Notes under the pieces: generated by a model
Told to the model about the DNA's origin: nothing
What the model saw: the letters and a program-made list of their open reading frames with translations, nothing else
The model's database searches: none
Shown here: in pieces, positions 9,341 to 18,735 of the stretch
Numbering within the stretch: the stretch's first letter is position 1
Layout: every line of letters starts with the position of its first letter
Made by a program: the position numbers and the translations under genes
Source: Cystobacter ferrugineus
GTDB lineage: Bacteria > Myxococcota > Myxococcia > Myxococcales > Myxococcaceae
DNA length: 64,000 nt
Direction: 5' to 3'
Assembly: GCF_001887355.1 (NCBI RefSeq)
Contig: NZ_MPIN01000005.1
Coordinates: 676,681 to 740,680 of the forward strand

Positions 9341-12300
9341 ATGAACCAGCGCGATAACGGCCACGAGACCAGAGAAGACTCTGATTTCGGAGACTCCTTC
9401 CTGCGTGAAGTGGTCGAGACTGCCCCGCCCCCCGTCATTCCCCAATTAGGAGAACGGCTCGGGGGGAAGGATGGCAGACGATTCGAAGTCCTCGAGAAAC
9501 TCGGCAGGGGGGGCATGGGGCTGGTCGTCCGGGCACGTGACGAGGTGCTCCAGCGCATCGTGGCACTCAAGTTCATCTCTCCAGGCCGCGAGTTCTCCCG
9601 GGAGTCACTGGACAAACTGCTCCAGGAAGAAGCCCGCCTGGTCGCCCAGCTCGATCACGAGAACATCGTCCGGATCTTCGATGTCTCTGAATGGAAGGGC
9701 TCTCCCTTCCTCATCATGGAGTGCCTGACCGGACAGTCGCTCGCCGCGCTGTTGCGGCAGGGCCCGCTGGAACCGTCACGCGCACTGCGCATCCTGAGCG
9801 ACATCGCGGCCGGTCTGGCGCATGCCCACTCACGCAACATCATCCACCGGGATCTCAAACCCAGCAACGTGTTCATCCTTCCAGACGGGCAGGTGAAGTT
9901 GCTCGATTTCGGTCTGGCCCGGTTCGCCTCCTCGCTCAATCTGCCCCAGGAAGGAACGCCTGCCTTCATGGCCCCGGAGCAATGGCGGGGGCAGCCACAG
10001 GACATGCGCACCGACATCTGGGCCGCGGGGCTGCTGCTGTACCAGATGCTCACCGGGACGCTTCCCTATGATCCGGGCGATCTCCGCGAGCGGGTCCTCT
10101 CGGCCGAGCCCGTGACGCCGGTACGCACGATCCGCCCGGACCTGCCCGAGCCGCTGGACCGCTTCCTCGCACGGGCCCTGGCCAAGGCGCCCGCCCGGCG
10201 CTTTCAGAGCGCACTCGAGATGCGGGAGCGATTGCGGATGCTGGAGTGGAGCCTGGCTCCTTCCGCGGATGCGTCCCCCCCGAGGTTCACCCCTCACCGC
10301 CGGCAGGTGACCCTGGTGTGTTGCCGGCTCTCGGCTCACCTGGAGTCCTTCGACGCCGAGGACGTGAGCGAGTTACAGGCGGCATTCCAGCAGGCCTGCT
10401 CGCGCATGCTCGAGCGGCATGGGGGATGGGTGGCGCTGCGCATGGGGGACGAGGTGATGGGCTGTTTCGGCTATCCGCTGGCCCGGGAGGATGACGTCCT
10501 GTGCGCGGTGAGGGCCGCGCTCGCGCTGACAGGGGTGGCGGCGGAGCTGCCAGGAGCGGAGCAGGCCGAACTCGCGGTGCAGGTGGGTGTACACACGGAC
10601 ATGGTGGTGCTGGACGTATTCGATCCGTCCGGACTGAAGGGACGCTCGCCATCCATCCAGGGTGAGGCACCCCGAGTGGCGCTCTGGCTGGCGAGACAAG
10701 CGGCTCCCGGCACGGCGAACCTGAGCGAGAACACGTGTCTGGGCGCACGGGGAAACTTCGTGACGGAGCCCCTGGGCCCACGGGACTTCTCCTCCGCGGT
10801 GGGGACGGTGCGGATGGACGTCCACCGGGTGCTGAGCGAGCGGCCGGAGACCACCCGCTTCGGGCGAGCGCGGACCCGGGGCCTCACCCCGCTGGTGGCC
10901 CGGAGCGACGAGATGCGCCAGCTCGTCGCCCGCTGGGAGGGAAGCCGGAAGGGACAGGGGACGGTGGTGCTGCTCAGCGGCGAGGCGGGTATTGGCAAAT
11001 CCCGGCTCATCCAGGAGCTGTGCGAGTACGTCGTCCGGGAGGGCGAGCGCTGTGTGTCCAGCCAGTGCTGGCCACAGTTCAGCCGCAGCGCCTTCCATCC
11101 GGTGTTGGAGTGGGTGGTGCATCTGCTCGGGTTGGAGCCCGCGGTTCCGCCCGCGAGCAGATGGGCACGCCTGGAGGAGGTGCTGAAAACCCTCGACCTT
11201 CCTCTCCCGGAAGGACTGCTGCTGCTCGGGCAGTTCCTGGCCTTGCCCCCACGCGAGGATCTGCCGCCCCTGTTGCTGTCGGTCGAGCAGCAGCGCGAGC
11301 GGACCCTGCACACACTCGCCACGTTCCTGTTGCGGCTGTCCGCGAGACTCCCGGGGAGGAATGGGCCGGGCGGCCTGCTCCTCATCCTGGAGGATCTGCA
11401 CTGGGCGGACCCTTCGACCCTGCAACTCCTCACCCTCCTTCAGGAGCGCATCGAACTCGGGGGGATGTGCCTGCTCTTGAGCACGCGCCCCGGGCTCCGG
11501 CTCTCCTGGCGGCGGCACCCCGGCTTCCACCGGCTCGCGCTCGACCGGCTCGCGCAGGAGGACACCGCCGAGATGGTGCGGCGGCTCACCCAGAATCAGT
11601 CCTCGCTTCCAGAGGAGACACTGGAATTCCTGGTGCGGCAGACGGAGGGCAATCCCCTCTTCATCGAGGAGATGACCCGCATGGTCCTCAGCCGCACCGC
11701 CCCTGGGGGCGAGGCTCGTCTGGTGGGCCCCCTTCCCGTGACCTTGCAGGAGTTGCTCCTGGCCCGGTTGGATCTCCTCTCCGAGGAGCAGAAGGAGCTG
11801 GCCTGGAAGGGAGCGGTGCTTGGCCGAAGCTTCACGCTGGGACACCTGGCCGCCCTCTGCCCGGAGCGCGATGTCACCAGTCTGCGCGGGGATCTCGCGG
11901 AGCTGGTCGAGGAAGGGCTGCTGCTGAGCAAGGGCGATGACGCGGAACCCCACTACGAATTCAAGCATGCCCTCATCCAGGAAGCGGCCTACGAATCCCA
12001 GCTCAAGCTTCGCCGACGGCTGTACCACCATCAGGTCGCCAATCTCCTGGAGCACCCGGCCTCGGGAACCGTCACGGCACCACCCGAGCTGATCGCTCAC
12101 CACTACACCCGGGCGGGAGAACTGGAACCCGCCATCCGGTTCTGGGCCCAGGCCGGGGAGCTGGCCCTGTGGCGCTCGGCTTTCGAGGAGTCCGTGGCCC
12201 ATCTGGAAGAGGCCCTCGGCCTGTTCAAGCGACTGCCACGCGCGGCCCGGCGGATCGAGGAGGAGTTACAACTGCTCGTGTTGTTGGGCCAGGCCTTGAT

Positions 12301-13510
12301 CGCCACTCGAGGCTACTCGGCACCCGAGGTGGATCGGCTCTACGCCCGCATCTCGGAGTCGCTCCAGGAGGTGAGGGACATACCCATCCTCGTCGCCGCC
12401 TGCAGGAGCCTCTTCTTCCAGAACATGATGCGCTTGAGCTTCCCCTCGGCGCTCAAGCTCTCGGCGCAGATCGTCTCCCAGGGCCAGCGGGTTCACGTCC
12501 CCCAGCTCCTGGTGGTGGGCAGGCTGATGGGGGGAATGAACCATTTCATGCAAGGACACGTGGCGGAGGCCCAGGAAATGCTCGGTGAAGCCGTGGCCCA
12601 GGGCGATACCGAGGAGGAACTGGATCCTCGGTCCCTGGGTCTGCTCGAAGTCGAGCCGCTCGCGATGGCCATGGCTTTCGGGGCCGTGAGCTGCATCATC
12701 CGGTGCGAGCAACAGCAGGGGCTTCAACTCATGAACCGGGCCATCCGGCGTGCCGAGCGGTTGGGCCATCCCCATACGTCCCTGCTGACGTACGAGATGG
12801 CGGCCATGCTGCACTGGATCCGGTTCGACGCGCATTTGATGCTGGAAGCAGCCAACAAGGCCCTCGCCATCTTCGACCAGGGATTGTTTCCGACCTGGGA
12901 AGGATGGGCTCCCGCCCTGCGTGGATGGGCACTCCTGGAGTTGGGCCGACGGCAGGAAGGCTATGACCTGTTGCTGCGGGATCTTGAGCGCCAGAAGCAG
13001 GCGGGAGCTGAGATCGGTCAGACATTCTTCTCCTGCCTGCTCGCCCACGCGCGCTTGAGGATGGGGCTGATCTCCGAGGGGCTGACGGCGGCGACGGAAG
13101 GTCTGGCCTGGGGCACGCGGACAGGAGATCACCTGGAGGATCCCGAGTTGCACCGCCTGCGAGGCGAGCTGCTGATGCGCGACGGCGAGGCGGCCAAGGC
13201 ACAGAGCGAATTCCAGGAGGCGATACGGATTGCCCACCAGTCCGGAGCGCGCTGCATCGAGGTGCGGGCCACCTTGAGCTTGTGCCATCTCCTGCTGGAG
13301 CAGGGGCGGAGCAGGGAGGCCCGGCGGCGGCTGTGGGAAGTGCTCGGGTCCTTCCCTCCTGGACTCCACTCCACCGAGCTCCGGATCGCCCGGGCACTGC
13401 TCGCCAGGTTCGCCGAGGATCCTTCCGAGGAGCCGGAGGTGGACCAGATCCTGTCCACCGCGCCTTGGGAACCGGTCACATCTGGCGGGAGCCTCCTCCG
13501 ACACTCTTAG
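9341..13510 (+). CDS. Giant Ser/Thr kinase with degenerate cyclase, STAND ATPase and TPR-like domains
   Basis: A 1389-residue cytoplasmic signalling protein. ATG 9341 follows GGGGGAGAG. Order: Ser/Thr kinase (residues 46-300: GRGGMG, VALKF lysine, HRDLKPSN, DFGLA, APEQW, apparently active); class III nucleotide-cyclase-like domain (about 320-500); AAA/STAND ATPase (Walker A GEAGIGKS near 546, Walker B LILEDLHWADPS near 680); long helical repeats to the C-terminus. The cyclase-like domain reads RQVTLVCCRL where active cyclases have a metal-binding Asp (FCDLVGS), and the later Asn/Arg pair is also lost, so it probably senses or scaffolds rather than makes cAMP. It is paralogous to the kinase at 28072-32019. 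The FAD oxidoreductase follows 93 bases downstream. Confidence 0.88.
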   Translation: MNQRDNGHETREDSDFGDSFLREVVETAPPPVIPQLGERLGGKDGRRFEVLEKLGRGGMGLVVRARDEVLQRIVALKFISPGREFSRESLDKLLQEEARLVAQLDHENIVRIFDVSEWKGSPFLIMECLTGQSLAALLRQGPLEPSRALRILSDIAAGLAHAHSRNIIHRDLKPSNVFILPDGQVKLLDFGLARFASSLNLPQEGTPAFMAPEQWRGQPQDMRTDIWAAGLLLYQMLTGTLPYDPGDLRERVLSAEPVTPVRTIRPDLPEPLDRFLARALAKAPARRFQSALEMRERLRMLEWSLAPSADASPPRFTPHRRQVTLVCCRLSAHLESFDAEDVSELQAAFQQACSRMLERHGGWVALRMGDEVMGCFGYPLAREDDVLCAVRAALALTGVAAELPGAEQAELAVQVGVHTDMVVLDVFDPSGLKGRSPSIQGEAPRVALWLARQAAPGTANLSENTCLGARGNFVTEPLGPRDFSSAVGTVRMDVHRVLSERPETTRFGRARTRGLTPLVARSDEMRQLVARWEGSRKGQGTVVLLSGEAGIGKSRLIQELCEYVVREGERCVSSQCWPQFSRSAFHPVLEWVVHLLGLEPAVPPASRWARLEEVLKTLDLPLPEGLLLLGQFLALPPREDLPPLLLSVEQQRERTLHTLATFLLRLSARLPGRNGPGGLLLILEDLHWADPSTLQLLTLLQERIELGGMCLLLSTRPGLRLSWRRHPGFHRLALDRLAQEDTAEMVRRLTQNQSSLPEETLEFLVRQTEGNPLFIEEMTRMVLSRTAPGGEARLVGPLPVTLQELLLARLDLLSEEQKELAWKGAVLGRSFTLGHLAALCPERDVTSLRGDLAELVEEGLLLSKGDDAEPHYEFKHALIQEAAYESQLKLRRRLYHHQVANLLEHPASGTVTAPPELIAHHYTRAGELEPAIRFWAQAGELALWRSAFEESVAHLEEALGLFKRLPRAARRIEEELQLLVLLGQALIATRGYSAPEVDRLYARISESLQEVRDIPILVAACRSLFFQNMMRLSFPSALKLSAQIVSQGQRVHVPQLLVVGRLMGGMNHFMQGHVAEAQEMLGEAVAQGDTEEELDPRSLGLLEVEPLAMAMAFGAVSCIIRCEQQQGLQLMNRAIRRAERLGHPHTSLLTYEMAAMLHWIRFDAHLMLEAANKALAIFDQGLFPTWEGWAPALRGWALLELGRRQEGYDLLLRDLERQKQAGAEIGQTFFSCLLAHARLRMGLISEGLTAATEGLAWGTRTGDHLEDPELHRLRGELLMRDGEAAKAQSEFQEAIRIAHQSGARCIEVRATLSLCHLLLEQGRSREARRRLWEVLGSFPPGLHSTELRIARALLARFAEDPSEEPEVDQILSTAPWEPVTSGGSLLRHS

Positions 13511-13603
13511 ATCGCCTTGAGGTGCGTGCCGCGTTCGCGGCGTGCCGTCTCGGGCATTCGTGACCCTGAACCAGGGATCGATTTCCACTCATGGGAGTTG
13601 AAA

Positions 13604-15892
13604 ATGCCGCCTGATGACACCAGCCGAGGAGATGGAGCTTCGTCCGGGAAGGATGTGACTTCACCAACGAAGCCCCTGCCCCCTGGCCCGCCCAGCTCGG
13701 ACGCGGCCGAGTGGAGGTCCGTCAAGAAGTTGGTGAAAGCCTATGGAGGAGTGACCGCGGTCGCGTTGATTCTCGCAACCCTCTTCCTGGCACATGCGAA
13801 GCTGTTTGGAGGGGGGTTCAGCACGTGCCAGGGCTCCGCGTGCACCTGGGCCATGCATCTCATCGTGGCGCCCATCATCGGGTATCTCCTCTTCGTGGCG
13901 GTCTACGCGTTCTTCTGGACCCACCCGCGCACCGCGCGCCGGTTCTGGTTGTATCTCGGATTCGCCAACACCGTGGCGGTGATGCTGTTCATCTTCGACA
14001 GCGTGCTCCTCGTCGAGAGCTTCCAGCGTGCCTCCTCGCCCGGTTCCGAGAAGATTCTCTACGTCGTCGCGATGTCGCTGCTGCTGATCCTCGCGGGCCT
14101 GGGGCTCTGGGTCCGGCTCCGCGTGAATGACTTCCTGAACCCTCCCCTGGATCCGCGGTTCGAGCATCCCCGGACGGAGGGGGAACTCATTCTGCTCGTC
14201 AAGAAGGCCCGGGCCTATGGTGTCCAGGTCCGGGTGCGCGGCTCGGCGCACTGCGTGGACGAAGGCATCTATACCGACGACAGCGGACCGCACATCAACG
14301 TGCAGCTCGATCGCTACAACCAGATTCTCGGTTGGGAAGAGTCCTCGGACACCGAAGGGCCACTGCTGCGCGTCACCGTCCAGGCCGGGTGCCATCTGGG
14401 GGTGGACCCGAATAATCCCCTGTCGAACAGGAAGAACAGCCTCCTGTGGCAACTCGACAAATACGGCTGGGCCCTGCCCGACCTCGGAGGCATATCCCAC
14501 CAGACGGTGGGGGGATTCATCTCGACGGGATCGATGGGCGGCACGCTCAAGCACAACCTGGGCGAGGCCATCATGGGCATTCGCATCATCGATGGTACCG
14601 GACGGGCGCGCGATCTGGCGCCCAATCCCGGTGATTCAAAGGACGAGGAACACAATCCCTTCTACGCCGCTGGTGTCTCCATGGGGCTGCTGGGAATCAT
14701 TTCCACGGTCACCTTGACGTGCAGGCCCCGTTACGACATCGAGGGAACACAGGTGACCAGCAGCGCCAGCCAGTTGTTCAAGCCCGGCCAGGCGGGTTCC
14801 AGCGGTAAGGGGCTGCAGGAGTTGTTCAACGAGGACCATTACACCCGGATGCTGTGGTGGCCTCAACAGGGCGTCAACAAGGTGGAGCACTGGAAGGCGA
14901 ATCGCATCTCCGAGCCGGAGCAGCGACTCTTCAAGCGAATGGCTCGAAGCTGTAGCAAGTGGCGTACCCGGCGCTTCGAACGCAGACCTTTCGTCTCGAC
15001 CCCGCTCTTGCTCCAATGGCTCATCGTCCATCCGTTCCTCAGCTTCCTCGCGAAAAGCGACCCCCTGCCATTCAACCAGGACACCAGGGATTTGGTGCGC
15101 AACGTCCTGGGAATCTTCGTGAAGGAAGGGAAAAAAGGGGAGAAGACGTTCCAGGATTCCTGGCACAGGGGTCTACCCATGGATGATCAGATCTCGGACA
15201 AACACATGCCGACAGCCTTCACCGAGCTGTTCATCCATATCTCCCACATTGACAGACTGATGGAGATCCTCGATTCGTTCTTCAACCCTGAGTCCAAATA
15301 CAATAAAGGGAAACTGGATGAGCGGGAATGGGTGGAAGGCATGGGTCGCACGGGCTCATACGCCATTGAAATCTACCCTGGCCATGAGAGCCGCTTCTGG
15401 ATGAGCCCCTGTTACAAGCAGAATTGCGTCCGGGTGGACGTATTCTGGTTCCGTACGCCCAAGGACAGCATGCATCGGGACAGGTTCTTCAAGCAGTTCT
15501 GGGAGCTGCTGAGGAGCGAGAAGATCGACTTCCGCCCCCATTGGGGCAAACATCTGCCCGAGGCGAACTCCCCGACGGGTGCCGACTACCTGTGTTCGCA
15601 GTACCCCAAGTGGGGGGCTTTCCTGGAGGTCCGACGGTCCATGGATCCGGATGGCCTCTTCCTGAGCAGGTATTGGAAGGAGCACCTCGACATTCGTGAT
15701 CCTTCGCTGGACTACCGGCCTGCGAAGCCGCTGGTGGATCAGCGCAATCCGGAGAGGAACCACATGGCCCGGCGGCGGCACGTCAGGAAGCCTTTCGCGG
15801 TCTGGCTGCTCAATCTGTACTTTCGATTGAGGGACCGGCTGCGCCATCAGCCACGTTTACCCAATGGCATTCCAGTTGAGCAGGCCGGGTGA
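13604..15892 (+). CDS. Membrane-anchored FAD-linked oxidoreductase (D-arabinono-1,4-lactone oxidase-like)
   Basis: 762 residues. ATG 13604 follows GGGAG with a 7-base spacer; an in-frame TTG at 13517 is less likely. The N-terminal 175 residues hold four predicted membrane segments (about 48-67, 83-105, 114-137, 152-172). A PCMH-type FAD-binding domain starts near 185: VRVRGSAHC, whose His sits where lactone/aldonolactone oxidases attach flavin covalently, and GGISHQTVGGFISTGSMGGT. A C-terminal substrate domain ends with the rYWKEHL-like motif near residue 690. Family members oxidise sugar lactones or alditols with O2 or pass electrons on. The membrane domain suggests electron transfer to the quinone pool, which is inference. 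Confidence 0.8.
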   Translation: MPPDDTSRGDGASSGKDVTSPTKPLPPGPPSSDAAEWRSVKKLVKAYGGVTAVALILATLFLAHAKLFGGGFSTCQGSACTWAMHLIVAPIIGYLLFVAVYAFFWTHPRTARRFWLYLGFANTVAVMLFIFDSVLLVESFQRASSPGSEKILYVVAMSLLLILAGLGLWVRLRVNDFLNPPLDPRFEHPRTEGELILLVKKARAYGVQVRVRGSAHCVDEGIYTDDSGPHINVQLDRYNQILGWEESSDTEGPLLRVTVQAGCHLGVDPNNPLSNRKNSLLWQLDKYGWALPDLGGISHQTVGGFISTGSMGGTLKHNLGEAIMGIRIIDGTGRARDLAPNPGDSKDEEHNPFYAAGVSMGLLGIISTVTLTCRPRYDIEGTQVTSSASQLFKPGQAGSSGKGLQELFNEDHYTRMLWWPQQGVNKVEHWKANRISEPEQRLFKRMARSCSKWRTRRFERRPFVSTPLLLQWLIVHPFLSFLAKSDPLPFNQDTRDLVRNVLGIFVKEGKKGEKTFQDSWHRGLPMDDQISDKHMPTAFTELFIHISHIDRLMEILDSFFNPESKYNKGKLDEREWVEGMGRTGSYAIEIYPGHESRFWMSPCYKQNCVRVDVFWFRTPKDSMHRDRFFKQFWELLRSEKIDFRPHWGKHLPEANSPTGADYLCSQYPKWGAFLEVRRSMDPDGLFLSRYWKEHLDIRDPSLDYRPAKPLVDQRNPERNHMARRRHVRKPFAVWLLNLYFRLRDRLRHQPRLPNGIPVEQAG

Positions 15893-15930
15893 ACCTCCTC
15901 CATGGAGCCACGACAGTCTTGGGAGTTCCC

Positions 15931-16320
15931 ATGAAACACCACTCGTCCTGGTTGCTCGCGCTGGTGGCGCTCGCGGCCTGCTCTCCAGCAATCCGTGGGC
16001 AAGCCCCTCGGCAGGGAGGAGCTCGAGCGGGGAATCCAGGAGGGCGCCGAGGCCGCCGGTGGCACCGCGTGCTCCGGCGCCCCACCAACGCGCTCGTCAT
16101 GAGTGGCGGCTCGGCCAATGGCGCCTTCTCCGCCGGGGCGGTCTGGAGGCTGCTGGGAATCCTCGAGCAGTGCCGGGGCCCTCACTCGCCCAGGCCCAGT
16201 TCCTCGATGTCCTCTGGGCGGCTTCTTTCGGCACGCTGGAGCAGGTCGCCCCCATCGGCTTCGGCTGGGAGCGGGCCCCGTTCAACGTGGATGCCGCCAC
16301 GGTGCGCCCGGGAGAACCAC
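15931..16320 (+). pseudogene. Decayed patatin-like phospholipase lipoprotein gene
   Basis: A lipoprotein signal (MKHHSSWLLALVALAACS) starts at ATG 15931 in one frame. The coding signal then moves to a second frame (KPLGREELERGIQEGAEAAG, about 16001-16075) and back for TNALVMSGGSANGAFSAGAV (16084 on), the glycine-rich oxyanion loop of patatins. It then moves to a third frame for QAQFLDVLWAASFGTLEQVA (from 16191). At least three shifts and no GxSxG catalytic serine motif make it non-functional as a lipase; an internal deletion is likely. It sits between the FAD oxidoreductase and the convergent dioxygenase. Sequencing error could explain single shifts but not the missing catalytic block. Confidence 0.6.
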
Positions 16321-16330
16321 CAGCTCGCGC

Positions 16331-17131
16331 TCAGGCACGCTCCCGCAGTCCCTGCTTGATGGCGAACTCGACCGGCGAATAGCCGCCGTCCTCGCGCTCG
16401 AGCCGGAAGGGCTCCGTCAGGTGCAGCGGAGGTTGCGCCATGAAGCGAGGCGTGGTGCCGCGGTGGGGCTGCGCCGCATGGACGAGGAAGGGATGGCACA
16501 GGTACACCGTGCCGGCGCTTCCCGTCGCCAGGGCCTCGGGCCGAGTGGCCGTCACGTCCAGCTTCCCCGCCAGCTCCATGAACGTCATGCCGGCTTCGCC
16601 CGCGGGTCCCAGAAGCCGCGCGACGTCGAGGTGCGAACCCCTCCGGATGCGGGTGGGCGCATCGTGTTCGCCCACGTCCGAGAACAGGAAGAGCATCAGG
16701 AGCGCACGCTCCCTCGAATGGACGTTGATGCGATAGGAGAAGAAGTCGTTGGGATCTTCCCCCGGAAAACTCGCATCCACGTGCCAGCCCGCGTCACCCG
16801 GATCCTCGGGGCTTGGGAAGCGCACCGGAAAGGTGCCGAGGCTGAACCGGGGCGCCCAGCGGCCCTTGCCGACGAGCTGGTCGAACGCCGCGTGAAGCAC
16901 GGGCGTGTTCACCGCTTGGGCGAAGGGCGCTTGTGCGTAGCCCCCGAGCCGAATGACGGGCCGGGTCCACGTCGAGGGCGCGTTGGGATCGCAGCCGGTC
17001 TCCCGCCACAGGATGGCGAGACCTTCCTCCGCGAGCTCGCGTGGGAAGGCCTCGTCGATCCGCACGAAGCCCTCCCGGATGAACTGCTCGACCTGGGCAT
17101 CACTGAGTCTGGAGGAGGTCGTCACGGCCAT
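16331..17131 (-). CDS. Phytanoyl-CoA dioxygenase (PhyH)-family protein
   Basis: A 266-residue Fe(II)/2-oxoglutarate-dependent oxygenase of the PhyH family. AAGGGG precedes the ATG. The iron-binding facial triad is visible: GWHVDASF (His, Asp near residues 116-118) and the distal His in CHPFLVHAAQPHRG near 215-222, with a following Arg in TTPRFMAQ that would bind 2-oxoglutarate. Such enzymes hydroxylate lipids, amino acids or natural products; the substrate here is unknown. It starts 21 bases after the stop of the L,D-transpeptidase gene on the same strand, so they probably share a transcript. Confidence 0.8.
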   Translation of the reverse strand: MAVTTSSRLSDAQVEQFIREGFVRIDEAFPRELAEEGLAILWRETGCDPNAPSTWTRPVIRLGGYAQAPFAQAVNTPVLHAAFDQLVGKGRWAPRFSLGTFPVRFPSPEDPGDAGWHVDASFPGEDPNDFFSYRINVHSRERALLMLFLFSDVGEHDAPTRIRRGSHLDVARLLGPAGEAGMTFMELAGKLDVTATRPEALATGSAGTVYLCHPFLVHAAQPHRGTTPRFMAQPPLHLTEPFRLEREDGGYSPVEFAIKQGLRERA

Positions 17132-17152
17132 GGTCCCCTTTGTGGACAGAGG

Positions 17153-18028
17153 CTACTTGCGCGAGGCCACCGCGCCGGAGAGGTCGGGCGGAGCAGCGGG
17201 CGGGGTCCCCAGGTTCGGATCGATGATGCTGTCGACGATGGCCACCATGTCACCCACCTTCAGCGCATCGGCGAGGACGATGATGTCGGCGTTGTCGTGG
17301 CGGACGCACCCGTGCGAGACATCCTCCCCGAGGTCGGCGGGAGCGCTGGTGCCATGGAGCTCCTCACCCGAGCGCGAGCCATCGGCCCACGAGAGGTCGA
17401 TGATGCGAGGCCCGAAGACGGGGCCACCCCACAGCTTCTTGCCGAGGTCGCGCGACTGCGCCTCGTTGAGCTTGCCCGTCACCTTCTTCAAACCAGGGTC
17501 CGTCCGGGTGGTGCCCGTGCCCACGGCGTTGCCGAAGATGGACTGGAGCTGGCCCTGGACGTCGAAGAGGAAGGTGCGGTGCTCGTCCTTCACCACCACC
17601 ACGCGCACGGACGTGCCCTTGTACCGAGGCGGGGGCAGGTGCTGCGTCTGGCCGCGCTGACCCGGAGCCGGGGCGAGCGCATCCAGGGCGCGCAGGGTGG
17701 CGGCATCCACGGTGCCGGTGGGCCGCACCTCGGGAAAGGCCGAGCGGGCATGCACCTGGAAGTTGCTCACGGCCTTGGCCGACTGCGCGCCAAAGATGCC
17801 ATCCGCGCCGCCCCCGGGGACGCTGAAGCCCATGTCGAGAAGGGCCTGCTGCACGGCGCGCACGCCCGCCCCCTTCGAGCCCTTCGCGAGCGGCGTCTGG
17901 CCGGTGAGCACCCCCGCCAGCTCCGGCAGGGCGGCGAAGCGCGCGTTGCGCAAGGGGGCCTGACCTCCGGCACCAGCGGTGGGCGCGGCAGCGGAGGGAG
18001 TCGAGGAGCCAGCGGAGTCAGTGGTCAT
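17153..18028 (-). CDS. L,D-transpeptidase (YkuD) with peptidoglycan-binding domain
   Basis: 291 residues. A peptidoglycan-binding type 1 domain lies at about 45-115 (GVRAVQQALLDMGF...DGIFGAQSAKAVSNFQ). The YkuD catalytic domain (about 140-275) has the hallmark ELHGTSAP...DVSHGCVRHDNADI, with the catalytic Cys in SHGCVR. YkuD enzymes make 3-3 cross-links or attach proteins to peptidoglycan in the periplasm. No N-terminal signal peptide is visible; the start is a Ser/Ala/Gly/Pro-rich stretch, so either the start is further upstream or export is non-classical. A PhyH-family oxygenase follows 21 bases downstream. Confidence 0.85.
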   Translation of the reverse strand: MTTDSAGSSTPSAAAPTAGAGGQAPLRNARFAALPELAGVLTGQTPLAKGSKGAGVRAVQQALLDMGFSVPGGGADGIFGAQSAKAVSNFQVHARSAFPEVRPTGTVDAATLRALDALAPAPGQRGQTQHLPPPRYKGTSVRVVVVKDEHRTFLFDVQGQLQSIFGNAVGTGTTRTDPGLKKVTGKLNEAQSRDLGKKLWGGPVFGPRIIDLSWADGSRSGEELHGTSAPADLGEDVSHGCVRHDNADIIVLADALKVGDMVAIVDSIIDPNLGTPPAAPPDLSGAVASRK

Positions 18029-18151
18029 GGAGCACCCGGTTCAGAAGTGAGTGGATGCCCCCGAGCCTAGACCAGATGGGTCCCTCCCCTTCTCTTCTTC
18101 GCGCGCTCCGGATAGCAGGAGCCACGACATGACTCGACCTGGAGAGCCCGA

Positions 18152-18685
18152 ATGAGTGGGGAAATCTGTTTCCTGGATGCCACCGAAGCAGCGTCCCATC
18201 TGGACGCCCTGGTGGAATTGCTCCGGGACTCCGTGAACAGTGGGGCCTCGGTGGGCTTCCTGCCGCCACTGGAGGCGGCGGAGGCTCGCGCCTATTGGGA
18301 GGGCGTGGTGCTGGAACTGGCCTCGCCCTCGCGCGGCCTGGCCGTGGCCCGGGTGGACGGCCGGATCGTCGGCACGGCCCAACTGGCGGAGGCGGACAAG
18401 GCCAACGCCCGCCATCGGGCGGAGGTGTCCAAGGTGTTGGTCCACTCGAGCGTCCGCCGTCAGGGGCTCGGGGCCGCGCTCATGCGGGCCCTGGAGGCTC
18501 GCGCCCGGGAGCGCGGCAAGAGCACCCTGGTGCTGGACACCCGGGAAGGCGACCCCTCCGAGCGGCTCTACCAGTCCCTGGGTTGGATTCGGGCGGGAGT
18601 GATTCCACGGTACGCCCAGAGCGCCGATGGCGCCCTGCACGGCACGGTCCTCTATTACAAGCTGCTCGACGAAACGGGACGCTAG
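18152..18685 (+). CDS. GNAT-family N-acetyltransferase
   Basis: 177 residues with GGAGA before the ATG. It contains the acetyl-CoA-binding motif A region EVSKVLVHSSVRRQGLGAAL (Q/RxxGxG/A as RRQGLGAAL) and the C-terminal DTREGDPSERLYQSLGW, with the family's Tyr. It would transfer acetyl groups to an amine on a small molecule or protein; the substrate cannot be read. A stand-alone gene, convergent with the 1770-residue kinase. Confidence 0.85.
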   Translation: MSGEICFLDATEAASHLDALVELLRDSVNSGASVGFLPPLEAAEARAYWEGVVLELASPSRGLAVARVDGRIVGTAQLAEADKANARHRAEVSKVLVHSSVRRQGLGAALMRALEARARERGKSTLVLDTREGDPSERLYQSLGWIRAGVIPRYAQSADGALHGTVLYYKLLDETGR

Positions 18686-18735
18686 TTTCGATTCCCTTGG
18701 TCCTGCGTGGAGACGAGGCCCGCGGGCGTTGACGG

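Noticed and set aside
16103-18070. Open plus-strand frame of 655 codons
   Set aside because: It runs antisense to the PhyH and L,D-transpeptidase genes, which have clear family motifs; high GC keeps the opposite strand open.
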